Origin: an uncultured Bacteroides sp.
GTDB lineage: Bacteria; Bacteroidota; Bacteroidia; Bacteroidales; Bacteroidaceae
Assembly: GCA_949296855.1 (NCBI GenBank)
Contig: CASFRN010000151.1
Coordinates: 1 to 38,506, forward strand
Length of the DNA stretch: 38,506 nt
Direction: 5' to 3'
Shown here: positions 1 to 8,289 of the stretch, piece after piece
Layout: every line of letters begins with the position of its first letter
How positions within the stretch are numbered: the first letter of the stretch is position 1
The notes under the pieces: generated by a model
The model's input: the letters and a program-made list of their open reading frames with translations, nothing else
Database searches by the model: none
What the model was told of the DNA's origin: nothing
Translations under genes and position numbers: made by a program

Positions 1-316
1 GCCTTGTGGGGTAAGGGGAAGTTATGCCTGAAAGGTACGACCCAAGCTCTCATGACACACAGAAGTCTTCAGACTTTTCATGAAAATCGCAAAAAAACTG
101 TCGTGTCATGAGAGGATAAAAGAGTTGCGGAAATGAGGATTTTATAAGGAGGATAGCGGGCTATCCGACGAAGAACAGAAGCGGAAAGGACCAAAAAATC
201 GCCCAAAGCACACACGAAAACGGATACATCAAGCCAAGAAAAACTTTTCGTAGAAATTCAAAACAGTTTCTTAAACAGGCTCTTATAAAAACTGTATCGT
301 TCGCATATTATTAAAA
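1..316. other. Left-edge non-coding stretch with inverted repeats
   Basis: No convincing gene is seen. A perfect 12-bp inverted repeat, CTCTCATGACAC at 47-58 and GTGTCATGAGAG at 103-114, encloses a smaller stem (AAGTC/GACTT). A second short hairpin, GGATAGC at 151-157 and GCTATCC at 160-166, follows. Frame 1 is open from the window edge to a stop at 109-111, so a truncated C-terminus is possible, but those 36 residues resemble nothing I recognise. Confidence 0.4.
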
Positions 317-2323
317 TCAGTTTCTTTTCCTGATTTCTTCCGCCAAGCGGTAATGTATTGCCGCTTCAGTTTCCTTCCCTGCCTGCTTTAAGGCGTCGCC
401 GAAACATTCGTGCGCTCCGGCATGTTGAGGCTTGAGCGAGGTGGCTTTATCCAAGTCCGTAACGGCTCCTTCTATGTCATGGATATGCAGGCGGAGCTTG
501 CCCCGGTTGTACACGGCTTTAAACTCATTGGGGCGGAGTTTGACGGCTTGGTTCAGGCATTCGTTGGCTTCGCTCATCCGGTTGGCGTTGAAAAGCGTCA
601 CTCCTTTCCGCACCCATGCGTCCACGTATTCGGGGTATAGTTCGAGGGCTTTGTCATAATTCGCCAGTGCAGCCCGTGTGTCGTGGGCTTGCGTGACACA
701 TTCGTTCCCCATCAGGTAATATTCCTTGGCATACTTTTGCAAGTTCTTTTTCGATTCCCGCATCTCTTCTTTCAGGCGCGCGTTCTCGGCTTTCAGACGG
801 TTGATGATGCCTAATTTCTTGCGGATAAAGCGTTGTTGCAGAGGTCTTTCAATGTCGTACCGTGAATGGATTGCCTTGAAAAAGTGATGGAGGAAGGTTT
901 CAAAATCCCCTTTATCAAAGGCTTGGACGGATGCGGCATATTCAATATCGGCTTGGGCTTGCTTCATGGCACGGTCGATGGCTTGCGAATCATTAAATTT
1001 TTGGGCAAAGCTTACGATTTCGGGACGCACGAATACATCGGCACGGGTGATTTCCCGCTTCAGGCAAATGCCATCGAGCGAGGTGCACCGGCTCAATGCC
1101 ACGTAGGCTTGGCCTCCCGCAAATACGCCTCCGGTAAAGTCAATAATGACCCGGCTGAAGGTCAATCCTTGGCTTTTGTGTACCGTAATCGCCCAAGCCA
1201 GCCGGATGGGATATTGCGTGAAAGTGCCTAATTCTTCTTCCTCTATCTTTTTCTCTTGCTCGTTATACCGGTACCGGATGTTGCTCCAGCTTTCCCGCCG
1301 CACGTCGAATTCCTTCCCGTCTTCGGTAGTTACATAGAGGATGCCTTCCTTATCGATGCCCGAAAGGATGCCTATAGTACCGTTCACCCAACGTTTCTCA
1401 GGGTCGTTCTTGATGAAGATAATCTGTGCGCCGGGCTTTACGGTGAGTTCCATAAGGGTGGGAAGGCTGCTTTCGGGGAACTCGCCGTGGATTTCTCCCT
1501 TTAGCGTAACGGCTTCTCCCGGAAGTGCTGCAAGGCGTTGCTCGTTGATGAAGTCTACGTTATCTCTCCGGGTGGCGAGGGTGATGTATAAATCGTTCTC
1601 GTTCGATTTTACGGGGGCTTGGTATCGGGTGTTGAGCAATTGCAGGTCGGCGCTTCCTACGCTATTGGTGCGGATATGGTCGAGCACGCTTACGAAAACA
1701 TTGTCCCGTTGGCGATACACCTTGGTCAGTTCGATAGATACCAGTTCCATTTGCTGGAACACCCGTGCCGAGAAGAAGTAAGGATTGGGATAGAAGCGGT
1801 TGATGATTTCGCGCTCATCGTTTTTCACCACCGGCTCTAACTGGAACATATCGCCCACTAACAGGAGTTGTTTCCCTCCGAAAGGCTCGCGCATGTTTTG
1901 CGAATAGACCCGCAATACCTTGTCGATGAAGTCGATAATGTCGGCACGCACCATGGATATTTCATCGATAATCACCAGCTCGATGTTCTTTATCAGCTTG
2001 CGGCGGTCGGCGGAGTATTTCAGGAAACTATGCAATTTCCCTCCTTTCAGGCTGAAATTCGGGTCATCGGGCAGAAGAGGATGGAAAGGGAGTTTAAAAA
2101 AGCTATGCAAGGTGCTTCCTCCCGCATTGATGGCGGCAATGCCCGTAGGAGCCAACACCACATATTTCTTCTTCGTATGCTGGCAGATGTATTTCAAGAA
2201 CGTAGATTTACCCGTCCCCGCTTTCCCGGTCAGGAATATAGATTGGCGGGTATATTGGATGAGTTTCAATGCGTTCTGAAACTCGGCGTTGCTGGTATCT
2301 ATTTCAATAGGTGATTGTGTCAT
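317..2323 (-). CDS. PIF1-like helicase / AAA ATPase with C-terminal TPR repeats
   Basis: Predicted 668-aa superfamily 1B DNA helicase. The N-terminal ATPase core has Walker A GKAGTGKST at about residues 33-41, a Walker B region LVIIDE at 116-121, and a PIF1/RecD-like late motif near 'AITVHKSQGLTF' followed by 'AYVALSRC'. Residues about 530-660 form tetratricopeptide repeats with alternating A/Y/G positions, joined by a lysine/glutamate-rich coiled segment near 490-530. Helicase-plus-TPR proteins of this size are common in Bacteroidales. The exact role (replication, recombination or repair) is not shown. The ATG at 2323 lies shortly downstream of a -7 box at 2350-2357. It stands alone, with no partner gene on its strand. 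Confidence 0.85.
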   Translation of the reverse strand: MTQSPIEIDTSNAEFQNALKLIQYTRQSIFLTGKAGTGKSTFLKYICQHTKKKYVVLAPTGIAAINAGGSTLHSFFKLPFHPLLPDDPNFSLKGGKLHSFLKYSADRRKLIKNIELVIIDEISMVRADIIDFIDKVLRVYSQNMREPFGGKQLLLVGDMFQLEPVVKNDEREIINRFYPNPYFFSARVFQQMELVSIELTKVYRQRDNVFVSVLDHIRTNSVGSADLQLLNTRYQAPVKSNENDLYITLATRRDNVDFINEQRLAALPGEAVTLKGEIHGEFPESSLPTLMELTVKPGAQIIFIKNDPEKRWVNGTIGILSGIDKEGILYVTTEDGKEFDVRRESWSNIRYRYNEQEKKIEEEELGTFTQYPIRLAWAITVHKSQGLTFSRVIIDFTGGVFAGGQAYVALSRCTSLDGICLKREITRADVFVRPEIVSFAQKFNDSQAIDRAMKQAQADIEYAASVQAFDKGDFETFLHHFFKAIHSRYDIERPLQQRFIRKKLGIINRLKAENARLKEEMRESKKNLQKYAKEYYLMGNECVTQAHDTRAALANYDKALELYPEYVDAWVRKGVTLFNANRMSEANECLNQAVKLRPNEFKAVYNRGKLRLHIHDIEGAVTDLDKATSLKPQHAGAHECFGDALKQAGKETEAAIHYRLAEEIRKRN

Positions 2324-2349
2324 GCTGTTTTTTCTATTCCCTTATGCTG

Positions 2350-2357
2350 CAAATATA
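2350..2357 (-). promoter_or_regulatory. -7 promoter box for the helicase gene
   Basis: On the minus strand this reads TATATTTG, matching the Bacteroidetes -7 consensus TAnnTTTG. It lies 26 bp upstream of the helicase ATG. No clear -33 TTTG is seen at the expected distance. Confidence 0.6.
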
Positions 2358-2465
2358 CGAAAAAGCGAAAGAAATATGAAAGCAGCTACCCAAAAAGACT
2401 GCTTATTTTCCGCTTGATTTTATCTTAGCGATAAGCTGATAATCTGCAAAGCTATACTTACATTT

Positions 2466-2549
2466 TATATTCCGGCTGGTGAAATGTATATTCCGGCTGG
2501 CGGAACGTATATTCCAGCCCGTGGAATGTATATTCCGGCTGGCGGAATA
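2466..2549. repeat. Four-unit 21-bp tandem repeat array (copy A)
   Basis: Four consecutive 21-bp units start at 2466, 2487, 2508 and 2529. Each starts TATATTCC and most carry a dyad core of the type TTCCRGCYSGYGGAA. The array is bounded by mirror-image edges: ATTTTATATTCC on the left and GGAATATAAAAT on the right. A second array with the same unit number, period and edges is at 32151-32234. A 21-bp period is two turns of B-DNA, so the dyads would lie on one face of the helix. Function unknown. Confidence 0.8.
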
Positions 2550-2645
2550 TAAAATAAACCGTACTGTTTAGGTAAATACATTAGGTCTCTAAATGGAATG
2601 CATCGGGTTTATAAGTAAAAGTCTGTTAATTTTTTGCATTCATGC

Positions 2646-2676
2646 TTGCTTATGAAAACAAGAATCCATACTTTTG
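2646..2676 (+). promoter_or_regulatory. Promoter of the ABC-GntR operon
   Basis: TTG at 2646-2648, a 20-bp spacer and TACTTTTG at 2669-2676 match the Bacteroidetes -33/-7 arrangement. The start codon at 2738 leaves a leader of roughly 55 nt. Confidence 0.7.
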
Positions 2677-2702
2677 TAGTGTACTATTTAAGTAACACAC
2701 TA
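2677..2702. promoter_or_regulatory. Candidate operator for the YtrA-type GntR regulator
   Basis: TAGTGT at 2677-2682 and ACACTA at 2697-2702 form a perfect 6-bp inverted repeat with a 14-bp spacer. It begins right after the -7 box, so a bound protein would cover the transcription start. Widely spaced AGTGT/ACACT half-sites are typical of YtrA-subfamily operators. The operon's third gene encodes such a protein, so autorepression is the likely reading. Confidence 0.55.
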
Positions 2703-2737
2703 AAACAGAAAACAGTCATAGCATAAAAGACAAAAAG

Positions 2738-3580
2738 ATGATGTTAGAAGTAAAAGACCTTTCATTTAGTTATGGCAGGCGCAAGAAAGACGTGCTAAGC
2801 CATTTTTCCCTTTCTCTTCAGCCCGGGCAGGTGTACGGACTGTTGGGGAAGAACGGGACGGGAAAATCCACTTTGCTTTACCTGATGAGCGGATTGCTCA
2901 CCCCGCGGAAAGGGCAAGTGATGTATCGCGGCACGGATGTGCGCCGCCGTCTGCCTGTTACGTTGGGCGACCTTTTCTTGGTGCCCGAAGAATTTGAATT
3001 GCCTTCCGTCACGCTGGAACGCTATGTAAAGCTGACCAGTGGTTTTTATCCCCGTTTCAGCACAGAAGACATGAAGCGTTATCTCGACTTGTTCGACTTG
3101 GATACCGATGTGAACTTAGGTGCGCTCTCAATGGGGCAGAAGAAAAAAGTGTTTATGTGTTTTGCGTTGGCTACACATACCTCGTTGCTTCTGATGGACG
3201 AACCGACCAACGGATTGGATATTCCCGGCAAGAGCCAGTTCCGCAAGCTGATAGCTTCGGGCATGGACGAAGAGCGGTGTGTGGTAATCTCTACCCATCA
3301 GGTGCGCGACATCGACCGGATGCTCGACCATATAGTCATTATCGATGAAAGCCGTGTGCTGCTCGACCGTTCGGTAAGCGATATTTGTGCCGCGTTCTCT
3401 TTCCGTGAGAGCGATGACCCTGCGCTGGCAGAGCGTGCGCTTTATGCCTTGCCTTCGCTTCAAGGCAATAGCCTGATGTTGCCCAATGAAAGAGGCGAAG
3501 AGACAGAGATTAATTTGGAGTTGCTGTTCGGTGCGGCGCTTGCCATGCCCGAACGGATAACGGCGATGTTTCATTCTTGA
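2738..3580 (+). CDS. ABC transporter ATP-binding protein
   Basis: A 280-aa ABC ATPase that would power the membrane protein encoded 15 bp downstream. Visible motifs are Walker A GKNGTGKST (about residues 37-45), a shortened signature LSMGQKKK (about 130-137), Walker B LLLMDEP (about 150-156), and an H-loop histidine in ISTHQ (about 187). Residues beyond about 210 form an extra C-terminal segment, as in YtrB/YhcG-like proteins. Two adjacent ATGs (2738 and 2741) are possible starts. The gene heads an operon with a permease and a GntR regulator, the classic YtrA-ABC arrangement, which in Firmicutes responds to cell-envelope stress. The substrate is unknown. Confidence 0.88.
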   Translation: MMLEVKDLSFSYGRRKKDVLSHFSLSLQPGQVYGLLGKNGTGKSTLLYLMSGLLTPRKGQVMYRGTDVRRRLPVTLGDLFLVPEEFELPSVTLERYVKLTSGFYPRFSTEDMKRYLDLFDLDTDVNLGALSMGQKKKVFMCFALATHTSLLLMDEPTNGLDIPGKSQFRKLIASGMDEERCVVISTHQVRDIDRMLDHIVIIDESRVLLDRSVSDICAAFSFRESDDPALAERALYALPSLQGNSLMLPNERGEETEINLELLFGAALAMPERITAMFHS

Positions 3581-3595
3581 TAAAATGATGTAAAA

Positions 3596-4402
3596 ATGGA
3601 AAACAATCAGTTTTTTAATTTGCGGCGTTTCGGGATGTTGTGCCGTATGGAATGGATTGGAGCATGGAAGATGCATCTGCGTAGGTTTGTGGCGTGTTAT
3701 GTAGTGTTGCTTTCGTTGCTGCTATGCTACAGTATGCCAAGGTATAGCGAGTTAGCCATGCATATAAGCCCAAACTATAGCATTGATTTTGACGGTATCA
3801 TGATTCAGTTTTTGTTGGTGTTTTTTTATGCTTCGGGTATAGTTTACGTTTCTTTTTTCATGGAAGGTATGAAAACGAAAACCGGGCGTGCTTCCTTTCT
3901 TACGTTGCCTGTTTCTACTTTCGAAAAATACCTTTCACACTGGTTGTTGGTGACGGTGGGATTTATCGTTGTGTTTACCGTAGCACTTGGGTTGGCGGAT
4001 TTTACCAAAGTGCTGGTGTGTAGGATGATGTATGGTGAAGTAGCCGATCAGATAAATTTAGTTTCTTGGAAAGAATGGTGCGACTCTCCATATTTCAAAG
4101 TACGGGTATGTGCGTTGATAAGCGGTTTCTGTTTCCTTCAGTCGTTGTTTGTGTTGGGAAGCCTCCTTTGGTCTAAAAACACATTAATCAAAACGTGTGG
4201 AGCTTTAGCCGGCATTGTCTTGATTCATATAGCAGTAGTTTACTTGATTCATGAATTTTCAGGCGGTTTCTCTCGTGGAGTTTATATAGACGATGATACG
4301 TTGGGCACTTTCCTCATCGTGCTCGGAGCCGTGTTTGCGGTGTTCAACTGGACGTTGGCTTACTTTCGGTTTAAAGAGTCGGAAATCATCAATCGTTGGT
4401 AG
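3596..4402 (+). CDS. ABC-2-like multi-pass membrane protein
   Basis: A 268-aa inner-membrane protein with about six hydrophobic segments, for example around residues 32-46, 73-90, 115-135, 170-190, 200-216 and 237-255. It has no ATPase motifs and sits 15 bp after the ABC ATPase and 3 bp before the GntR gene, so it is very probably the transmembrane partner. The motif 'KTGRASFLTLPVSTFEKYLSHWL' region (about 98-120) resembles the cytosolic loop seen in Bacteroides ABC-2-type proteins next to GntR regulators. Substrate and direction of transport cannot be read from sequence. Confidence 0.75.
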   Translation: MENNQFFNLRRFGMLCRMEWIGAWKMHLRRFVACYVVLLSLLLCYSMPRYSELAMHISPNYSIDFDGIMIQFLLVFFYASGIVYVSFFMEGMKTKTGRASFLTLPVSTFEKYLSHWLLVTVGFIVVFTVALGLADFTKVLVCRMMYGEVADQINLVSWKEWCDSPYFKVRVCALISGFCFLQSLFVLGSLLWSKNTLIKTCGALAGIVLIHIAVVYLIHEFSGGFSRGVYIDDDTLGTFLIVLGAVFAVFNWTLAYFRFKESEIINRW

Positions 4403-4405
4403 CCT

Positions 4406-4792
4406 ATGGATTTCAAGGAAAGTAAAGCCATTTATTTGCAGATAGCCGACCGCATTTGCGATGAAATCCTTCTCGGCGTATATCCCGAAGAAGGGCGCAT
4501 CCCTTCCGTGCGCGAATATGCGGGCATGGTGGAGGTGAACGCCAACACGGTGATGCGTTCGTTCGACTACCTGCAACAGTTGGGCATCATTTACAACAAA
4601 CGCGGCATCGGTTATTTTGTAGCTATAGGTGCGCATCGGGTGATTGACGGCTTGCGCAGGAAACACTTCTTGCAGGAAGAATCGGATGCCTTTTTCAGAC
4701 AATGCGTGATGCTGGGCATTTCGGCGGAAGAACTTGCAGCCATGTACCGTGACTTTATCGACAAACAAACGAATCAAGAAAAGCAATCTTAA
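4406..4792 (+). CDS. GntR family transcriptional regulator, YtrA subfamily
   Basis: A 128-aa regulator: an N-terminal winged helix ('IYLQIADRICDEI', then 'IPSVREYAGMVEVNANTVMRSF', about residues 9-52) and a short helical tail of about 50 residues. That small effector or dimerisation domain defines the YtrA subfamily, as opposed to the larger FadR or HutC types. It is the third gene of the ABC operon, starting 3 bp after the permease stop. It probably represses the operon through the inverted repeat at 2677-2702. The ligand or inducing stress is unknown. Confidence 0.88.
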   Translation: MDFKESKAIYLQIADRICDEILLGVYPEEGRIPSVREYAGMVEVNANTVMRSFDYLQQLGIIYNKRGIGYFVAIGAHRVIDGLRRKHFLQEESDAFFRQCVMLGISAEELAAMYRDFIDKQTNQEKQS

Positions 4793-4796
4793 CTGT

Positions 4797-5576
4797 ATGA
4801 AACGAACAACTTATATTCTGATAGCAATGTTAGCGGCAGGATTGCTGCTGACAGGCACATTTGCTTATTTTCTAACCTGTGGAGAGAAGTCTGCGTCTTC
4901 TACCGAAATCGGGACACTCAGTTCCATGAAATCGGAACCGTTGCCCGCATTCAAGAGGGTCGTATTCACGACGGAAGATGAAAAGATGTCTCCGGTTGTT
5001 GTCCCGATTGTGATGGGTCCGGCAGATTCAACCGGAAGCAGTATATCCTATGTATCCGAGCTGGAACCTTATATGAAACTGGACTTATCGGAAGACAGCA
5101 CATTGAATATTCATTTCTGTTTTCCTAAAGACAGATTCCCTGAAAACCAATGGCACAGTTTCTTGTCTATGCGCTTGCTGCTTCCCAAAGAAGCCGATGC
5201 TGTGTACAATCACACACCTTATGTCACCGCTTTTGTCAAAGGGCTTGAACGGGATGCATTTTCAGTATCTACTCAAAACCGTATAGAATTATCGGAATGC
5301 AAGTTTGGAACGCTTTCGGCATCGGGAGGCAGTCTGCATTTTAAAAGCGGCAGTGCCGGACATTTGCATATTGATTTGGATGCAACAAACGAATGGTACA
5401 TTCATGCCGATTCGTTTCATGTAGATACCGAACATCTTACAGGCAGCGGTACGCATTATTGCCGTTGGGTAAAGAACGAAAGCCGTAGTCTGAAGTGGTA
5501 TCCGAAAACCGAGGGTGCGAGACTGAATATCGAATTGCGTGAAGCGGCAGAGATTGTGCGGAAAGATTCGTTGTGA
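4797..5576 (+). CDS. Hypothetical protein with N-terminal membrane anchor
   Basis: A 259-aa protein starting at the ATG at 4797, 4 bp after the GntR stop. A further-upstream in-frame start would overlap the regulator gene and put about 21 hydrophilic residues before the signal, so I reject it. Residues 6-28 are hydrophobic (a signal anchor). The rest is beta-rich and polar with repeated short strands ('LSECKFGTLSASGGSLHFKSG', 'HLHIDLDATNEWYIHADSFHVDT'). This is reminiscent of DUF2807/adhesin-head-like beta-helix proteins, but I cannot assign a family. Co-transcription with the ABC-GntR genes suggests an envelope role. Confidence 0.65.
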   Translation: MKRTTYILIAMLAAGLLLTGTFAYFLTCGEKSASSTEIGTLSSMKSEPLPAFKRVVFTTEDEKMSPVVVPIVMGPADSTGSSISYVSELEPYMKLDLSEDSTLNIHFCFPKDRFPENQWHSFLSMRLLLPKEADAVYNHTPYVTAFVKGLERDAFSVSTQNRIELSECKFGTLSASGGSLHFKSGSAGHLHIDLDATNEWYIHADSFHVDTEHLTGSGTHYCRWVKNESRSLKWYPKTEGARLNIELREAAEIVRKDSL

Positions 5577-5602
5577 TTAACTGGCAATCAACGATATTAA
5601 GC

Positions 5603-6469
5603 TTATTTTCCGTACTTTTTTCTGTATTCGGCAGGGGAGATTCCGAATTCTTTTTTAAAGCAACGGTTGAAGTAAGGGATGTCGGAAAACCCTGCCTCGT
5701 ATGCTATCTCGGAAATATTCCGCTCTGTCCGGTTGAGCATATTTACAGTCATTTGCAGACGGAACCGATTCAGGTAAGTGATGAATGGTTCATTAGTCGA
5801 TTTCTTGAAGAATGCACAGAAGGCGTTTTTGTTCATGGCAATGTGTCCGGCTATTTCATCGAGGGTTATTTTCCTGCGGTGGTTTTCTACAATATATTTA
5901 TAGACGGCTTGGAGACGTTGCCTGTTTTTGTGCGTTGTAGTTCCGTCAAATGTTTTCGTGCCAATGGCTTTGGTTTCCTTGGAATAAAATGCAAGCGTAA
6001 GGATTTGCAGAAGCCCTAAAAGCCTTTGTTGCTCGTTATAATTTTCGAAATCCAAAAGAATGCGCCGGACTTCTTTTAAGGTTTCCCCTTGTACGGACAA
6101 GCATTGCTTCAGACCAGAATAGAATGATGCTATTTCTTGAAATTCGTTGGCGAAACGGGCAAGACGCTCTAAGAAGCAGGGCGGAAATTGGATAAAAGCT
6201 TCTTCTACCGTCTCTTCCGCTTGGCTTGAGAGTTTGTTGTATATCCAGCAATGCGGGACGTTCGAGGGGATGATAATAATATCTCCATCCTCAAAGTGTT
6301 CAATAAAATCGTCGGTAATCCGTTGTCCGCTTCCTTTAATGACACATCCGATTTCCAACTCCGGATGTTGGTGATAGCCTATCGCAGCTTTATACCAAGA
6401 TATACACCGCCGGTAAAAGAATGAATTCTCAGCGTTTTGAGGAACTTGTTCGTAGATAATGGTATTCAT
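5603..6469 (-). CDS. AraC family transcriptional regulator
   Basis: A 288-aa regulator. The N-terminus has a cupin-like sensor ('GYHQHPELEIGCVIKGSGQR', then 'GDIIIIPSNVPHCW', about residues 28-75). The C-terminal ~100 residues hold two AraC helix-turn-helix motifs ('ITLDEIAGHIAMNKNAFCAFFKK' and 'ISEIAYEAGFSDIPYFNRCFKKEFGISPAEYR'). I place the start at the ATG at 6469. The frame also has a TTG at 6493, but that lies inside the -7 box (6491-6498) and cannot be translated from that promoter. It is divergent from the acetyltransferase gene, which it may control. The ligand is probably a sugar or small metabolite, by family analogy only. Confidence 0.88.
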   Translation of the reverse strand: MNTIIYEQVPQNAENSFFYRRCISWYKAAIGYHQHPELEIGCVIKGSGQRITDDFIEHFEDGDIIIIPSNVPHCWIYNKLSSQAEETVEEAFIQFPPCFLERLARFANEFQEIASFYSGLKQCLSVQGETLKEVRRILLDFENYNEQQRLLGLLQILTLAFYSKETKAIGTKTFDGTTTHKNRQRLQAVYKYIVENHRRKITLDEIAGHIAMNKNAFCAFFKKSTNEPFITYLNRFRLQMTVNMLNRTERNISEIAYEAGFSDIPYFNRCFKKEFGISPAEYRKKYGK

Positions 6470-6490
6470 ACGTATAGCAATGTTGGTTTG

Positions 6491-6498
6491 CAAAGATA
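6491..6498 (-). promoter_or_regulatory. -7 box for the AraC regulator
   Basis: Minus-strand TATCTTTG, a match to TAnnTTTG. It implies a leader of only about 15-20 nt before the ATG at 6469 and decides the start of that gene. Confidence 0.65.
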
Positions 6499-6607
6499 TA
6501 ACAATATTAGAATAAATAGAAGGATTTATGTCCGTATGTTGGGCAATTTAGTTAATATCAGACAATAAAATGTATTTTTGTTCAATAAAATTTATCGTGA
6601 TATTACT

Positions 6608-6615
6608 TATCTTTG
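6608..6615 (+). promoter_or_regulatory. -7 box for the acetyltransferase gene
   Basis: TATCTTTG ending 20 bp before the ATG at 6636. A second match, TATTTTTG at 6573-6580, could be an alternative promoter. An upstream in-frame start at 6570 would lie before the downstream start site and is not preferred. Confidence 0.6.
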
Positions 6616-6635
6616 CGGCACTAAAAGATACATCT

Positions 6636-7217
6636 ATGACAGAGAAAGAGAAAGGAGCACGAGGCATGCTGTATGATGCCAACCACGATGAAGAATTGAA
6701 TGATGAATATCTGAACGCTTCCTTATTATTGGTAGATTATAACCGTACTTTGCCGATAGAGCAAGGTATGCGCCGAAGCATTTTGAGAGAACTGCTGGGG
6801 AAGATAGGAAAGGAATGTGAAATCCGTCCTCCGTTTTATTGTGACCGGGGATATAACATCGAATTGGGCGATTATGTTTTTGCGAATTATCATTTTACGG
6901 TGCTTGACGGCGCAAAAGTGGTGATAGGGAATCATGTATATATCGCTCCGAATGTAAGCATTTATACTGCGGGCCATCCGTTTGATGTCGTTTTGCGCCG
7001 CAAGGGATTAGAATATGCCTATCCGGTCCGTATCGGGGACGATGTATGGATAGGCGGGGGAGTTTCCATATTGCCCGGAGTGACGATAGGGAATAATGTC
7101 GTGATAGGGGCAGGAAGCGTAGTGAATCGGGATATTCCTGACAATAGTCTGGCGGTAGGGAATCCGTGTAAAGTTATCCGACGTTTGGAGCTGTCAGAGG
7201 AAAAAGAGTTGGATTAG
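6636..7217 (+). CDS. Maltose/galactoside O-acetyltransferase-like hexapeptide protein
   Basis: A 193-aa acyltransferase of the LacA/Maa/NodL type, which moves acetyl from acetyl-CoA to a sugar hydroxyl. It has an N-terminal Mac domain (about residues 4-55) and a left-handed beta-helix of hexapeptide repeats ('[11 protein letters not shown]', '[17 protein letters not shown]', '[38 protein letters not shown]'). The catalytic histidine is H114 in 'TAGHPFD', and the end 'GNPCKVIR' is typical. Length is normal for the family. The upstream frame extension (22 residues) precedes the likely transcription start. It is divergent from the AraC gene. Confidence 0.9.
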   Translation: MTEKEKGARGMLYDANHDEELNDEYLNASLLLVDYNRTLPIEQGMRRSILRELLGKIGKECEIRPPFYCDRGYNIELGDYVFANYHFTVLDGAKVVIGNHVYIAPNVSIYTAGHPFDVVLRRKGLEYAYPVRIGDDVWIGGGVSILPGVTIGNNVVIGAGSVVNRDIPDNSLAVGNPCKVIRRLELSEEKELD

Positions 7218-7304
7218 TGCTATTGCAATGAAAGATAGATTTATGAATTGTTAATATTTAAGGTTAAATGAAGGAACCGGGGATGCAGGGATGCATAAAC
7301 CGGT

Positions 7305-8057
7305 CTATCTGTTTTTACTTTCTCCTTCTTCGCCAATGCACCAAAAGTCAACACCTTTGGCATGGGCCATTTCTTTCATGCGCCACGCAGATTGGAATCC
7401 GCTGGCAACGAAATGCATAGGGACAAGCAAGCCTACTTGGAAACGGTCGATGAACTGACGCGCTCCACGAGTATAACCGTTCCCGATGCGCCCGTCTACG
7501 GGAAACATAGCGATATCGAAACGGCCGGTGAGCTTGCGGATGTCTTTCAGTTCACCCAAGTAACGTTTCTCTTCTTTTTCAGGATTGATGCAGATACCGA
7601 ATTCAGGGCTGTAGATTGTCCCTCCCACATAATCATCGGTCAGAAAACGGGCATACCAATTGTTCAGGTCGCCCGCATGGAAGATGCGTTTGCCTTCGGT
7701 CTGCACTATCCATGACACACCGCTATCGTTGCTTCCCATGGCATCCACTTGGATAATCCCATCCTGCCAGCTCCCTCCTTTGGCGAGCCATACATCGGCA
7801 TCTTCCCGATTTGCCCTGCGGTGTTTCAGGATGTCTTTCGAGAGGAGGTAGGTGATGTTCGGCTTAACGGATTTCCACGAAAAGATGTCGCGGTTGAAAT
7901 GGTCTTCGTGGAAATGGCTGGCGAATACGTACATCGGCTTGTCCGACTTAAGCAATACGGGCATGACCTTTGCCGGATCCAGCCAATAGTCGAAGACCAA
8001 GATAGATTCGCACGTTTCGAGAGCGAAGCCACTGTGAAAGAGGTAAGTCAGTTTCAT
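7305..8057 (-). CDS. MBL-fold metallo-hydrolase
   Basis: A 250-aa metallo-beta-lactamase-fold protein. The zinc-binding motif HFHEDH is at about residues 48-53, a later ligand is in 'RIFHAGDLNNW', and a C-terminal 'PMHF' supplies a likely final histidine. It matches the family annotated in Bacteroidales as a small MBL-fold hydrolase; the substrate is unknown. It has no signal peptide and is expected in the cytoplasm. It converges on the acetyltransferase gene with an 87-bp gap and is separated from the efflux genes by 232 bp that carry its own -7 box, so it is probably transcribed independently. Confidence 0.82.
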   Translation of the reverse strand: MKLTYLFHSGFALETCESILVFDYWLDPAKVMPVLLKSDKPMYVFASHFHEDHFNRDIFSWKSVKPNITYLLSKDILKHRRANREDADVWLAKGGSWQDGIIQVDAMGSNDSGVSWIVQTEGKRIFHAGDLNNWYARFLTDDYVGGTIYSPEFGICINPEKEEKRYLGELKDIRKLTGRFDIAMFPVDGRIGNGYTRGARQFIDRFQVGLLVPMHFVASGFQSAWRMKEMAHAKGVDFWCIGEEGESKNR

Positions 8058-8083
8058 AAAGTCAAAGCAAATGAAAAATGATT

Positions 8084-8209
8084 GGTATCCGATAAAACTT
8101 TAAGCTTCTCCAAAGAGGAGTTACCACAGGCAAAAGTACATATTTTTATAGACAACCGCTCTACAGCCGGGTGTAAAATTCATATAAGCCAAAGATTTTA
8201 TCGGATACC
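8084..8209. repeat. 126-bp inverted-repeat element
   Basis: GGTATCCGATAAAA at 8084-8097 and its exact complement at 8196-8209 bracket a 98-bp interior. It fills most of the gap between the TolC-like and MBL genes. It could be a small non-autonomous element or paired regulatory sites. Confidence 0.6.
8131..8138 (-). promoter_or_regulatory. -7 box for the MBL-fold gene
   Basis: Minus-strand TACTTTTG gives a leader of about 70 nt before the ATG at 8057. One arm of the inverted repeat at 8084-8209 falls in this leader. No good -33 is seen. Confidence 0.45.
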
Positions 8210-8289
8210 CAATATTTTTGTCAATTATCAACCATCTTCCAAGCTTTACCCGAAACTTTCCCTCAAACCGCCCAGGATATACTGACTTA

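Noticed and set aside
1-111. C-terminal fragment of a gene at the left edge
   Set aside because: A 36-codon open frame in non-coding-looking sequence overlapping an inverted repeat; no recognisable motif, so not called as a gene.
2466-2549. 21-bp array as a CRISPR
   Set aside because: The units are contiguous and similar along their whole length, with no distinct spacers, and no cas genes are in the window.
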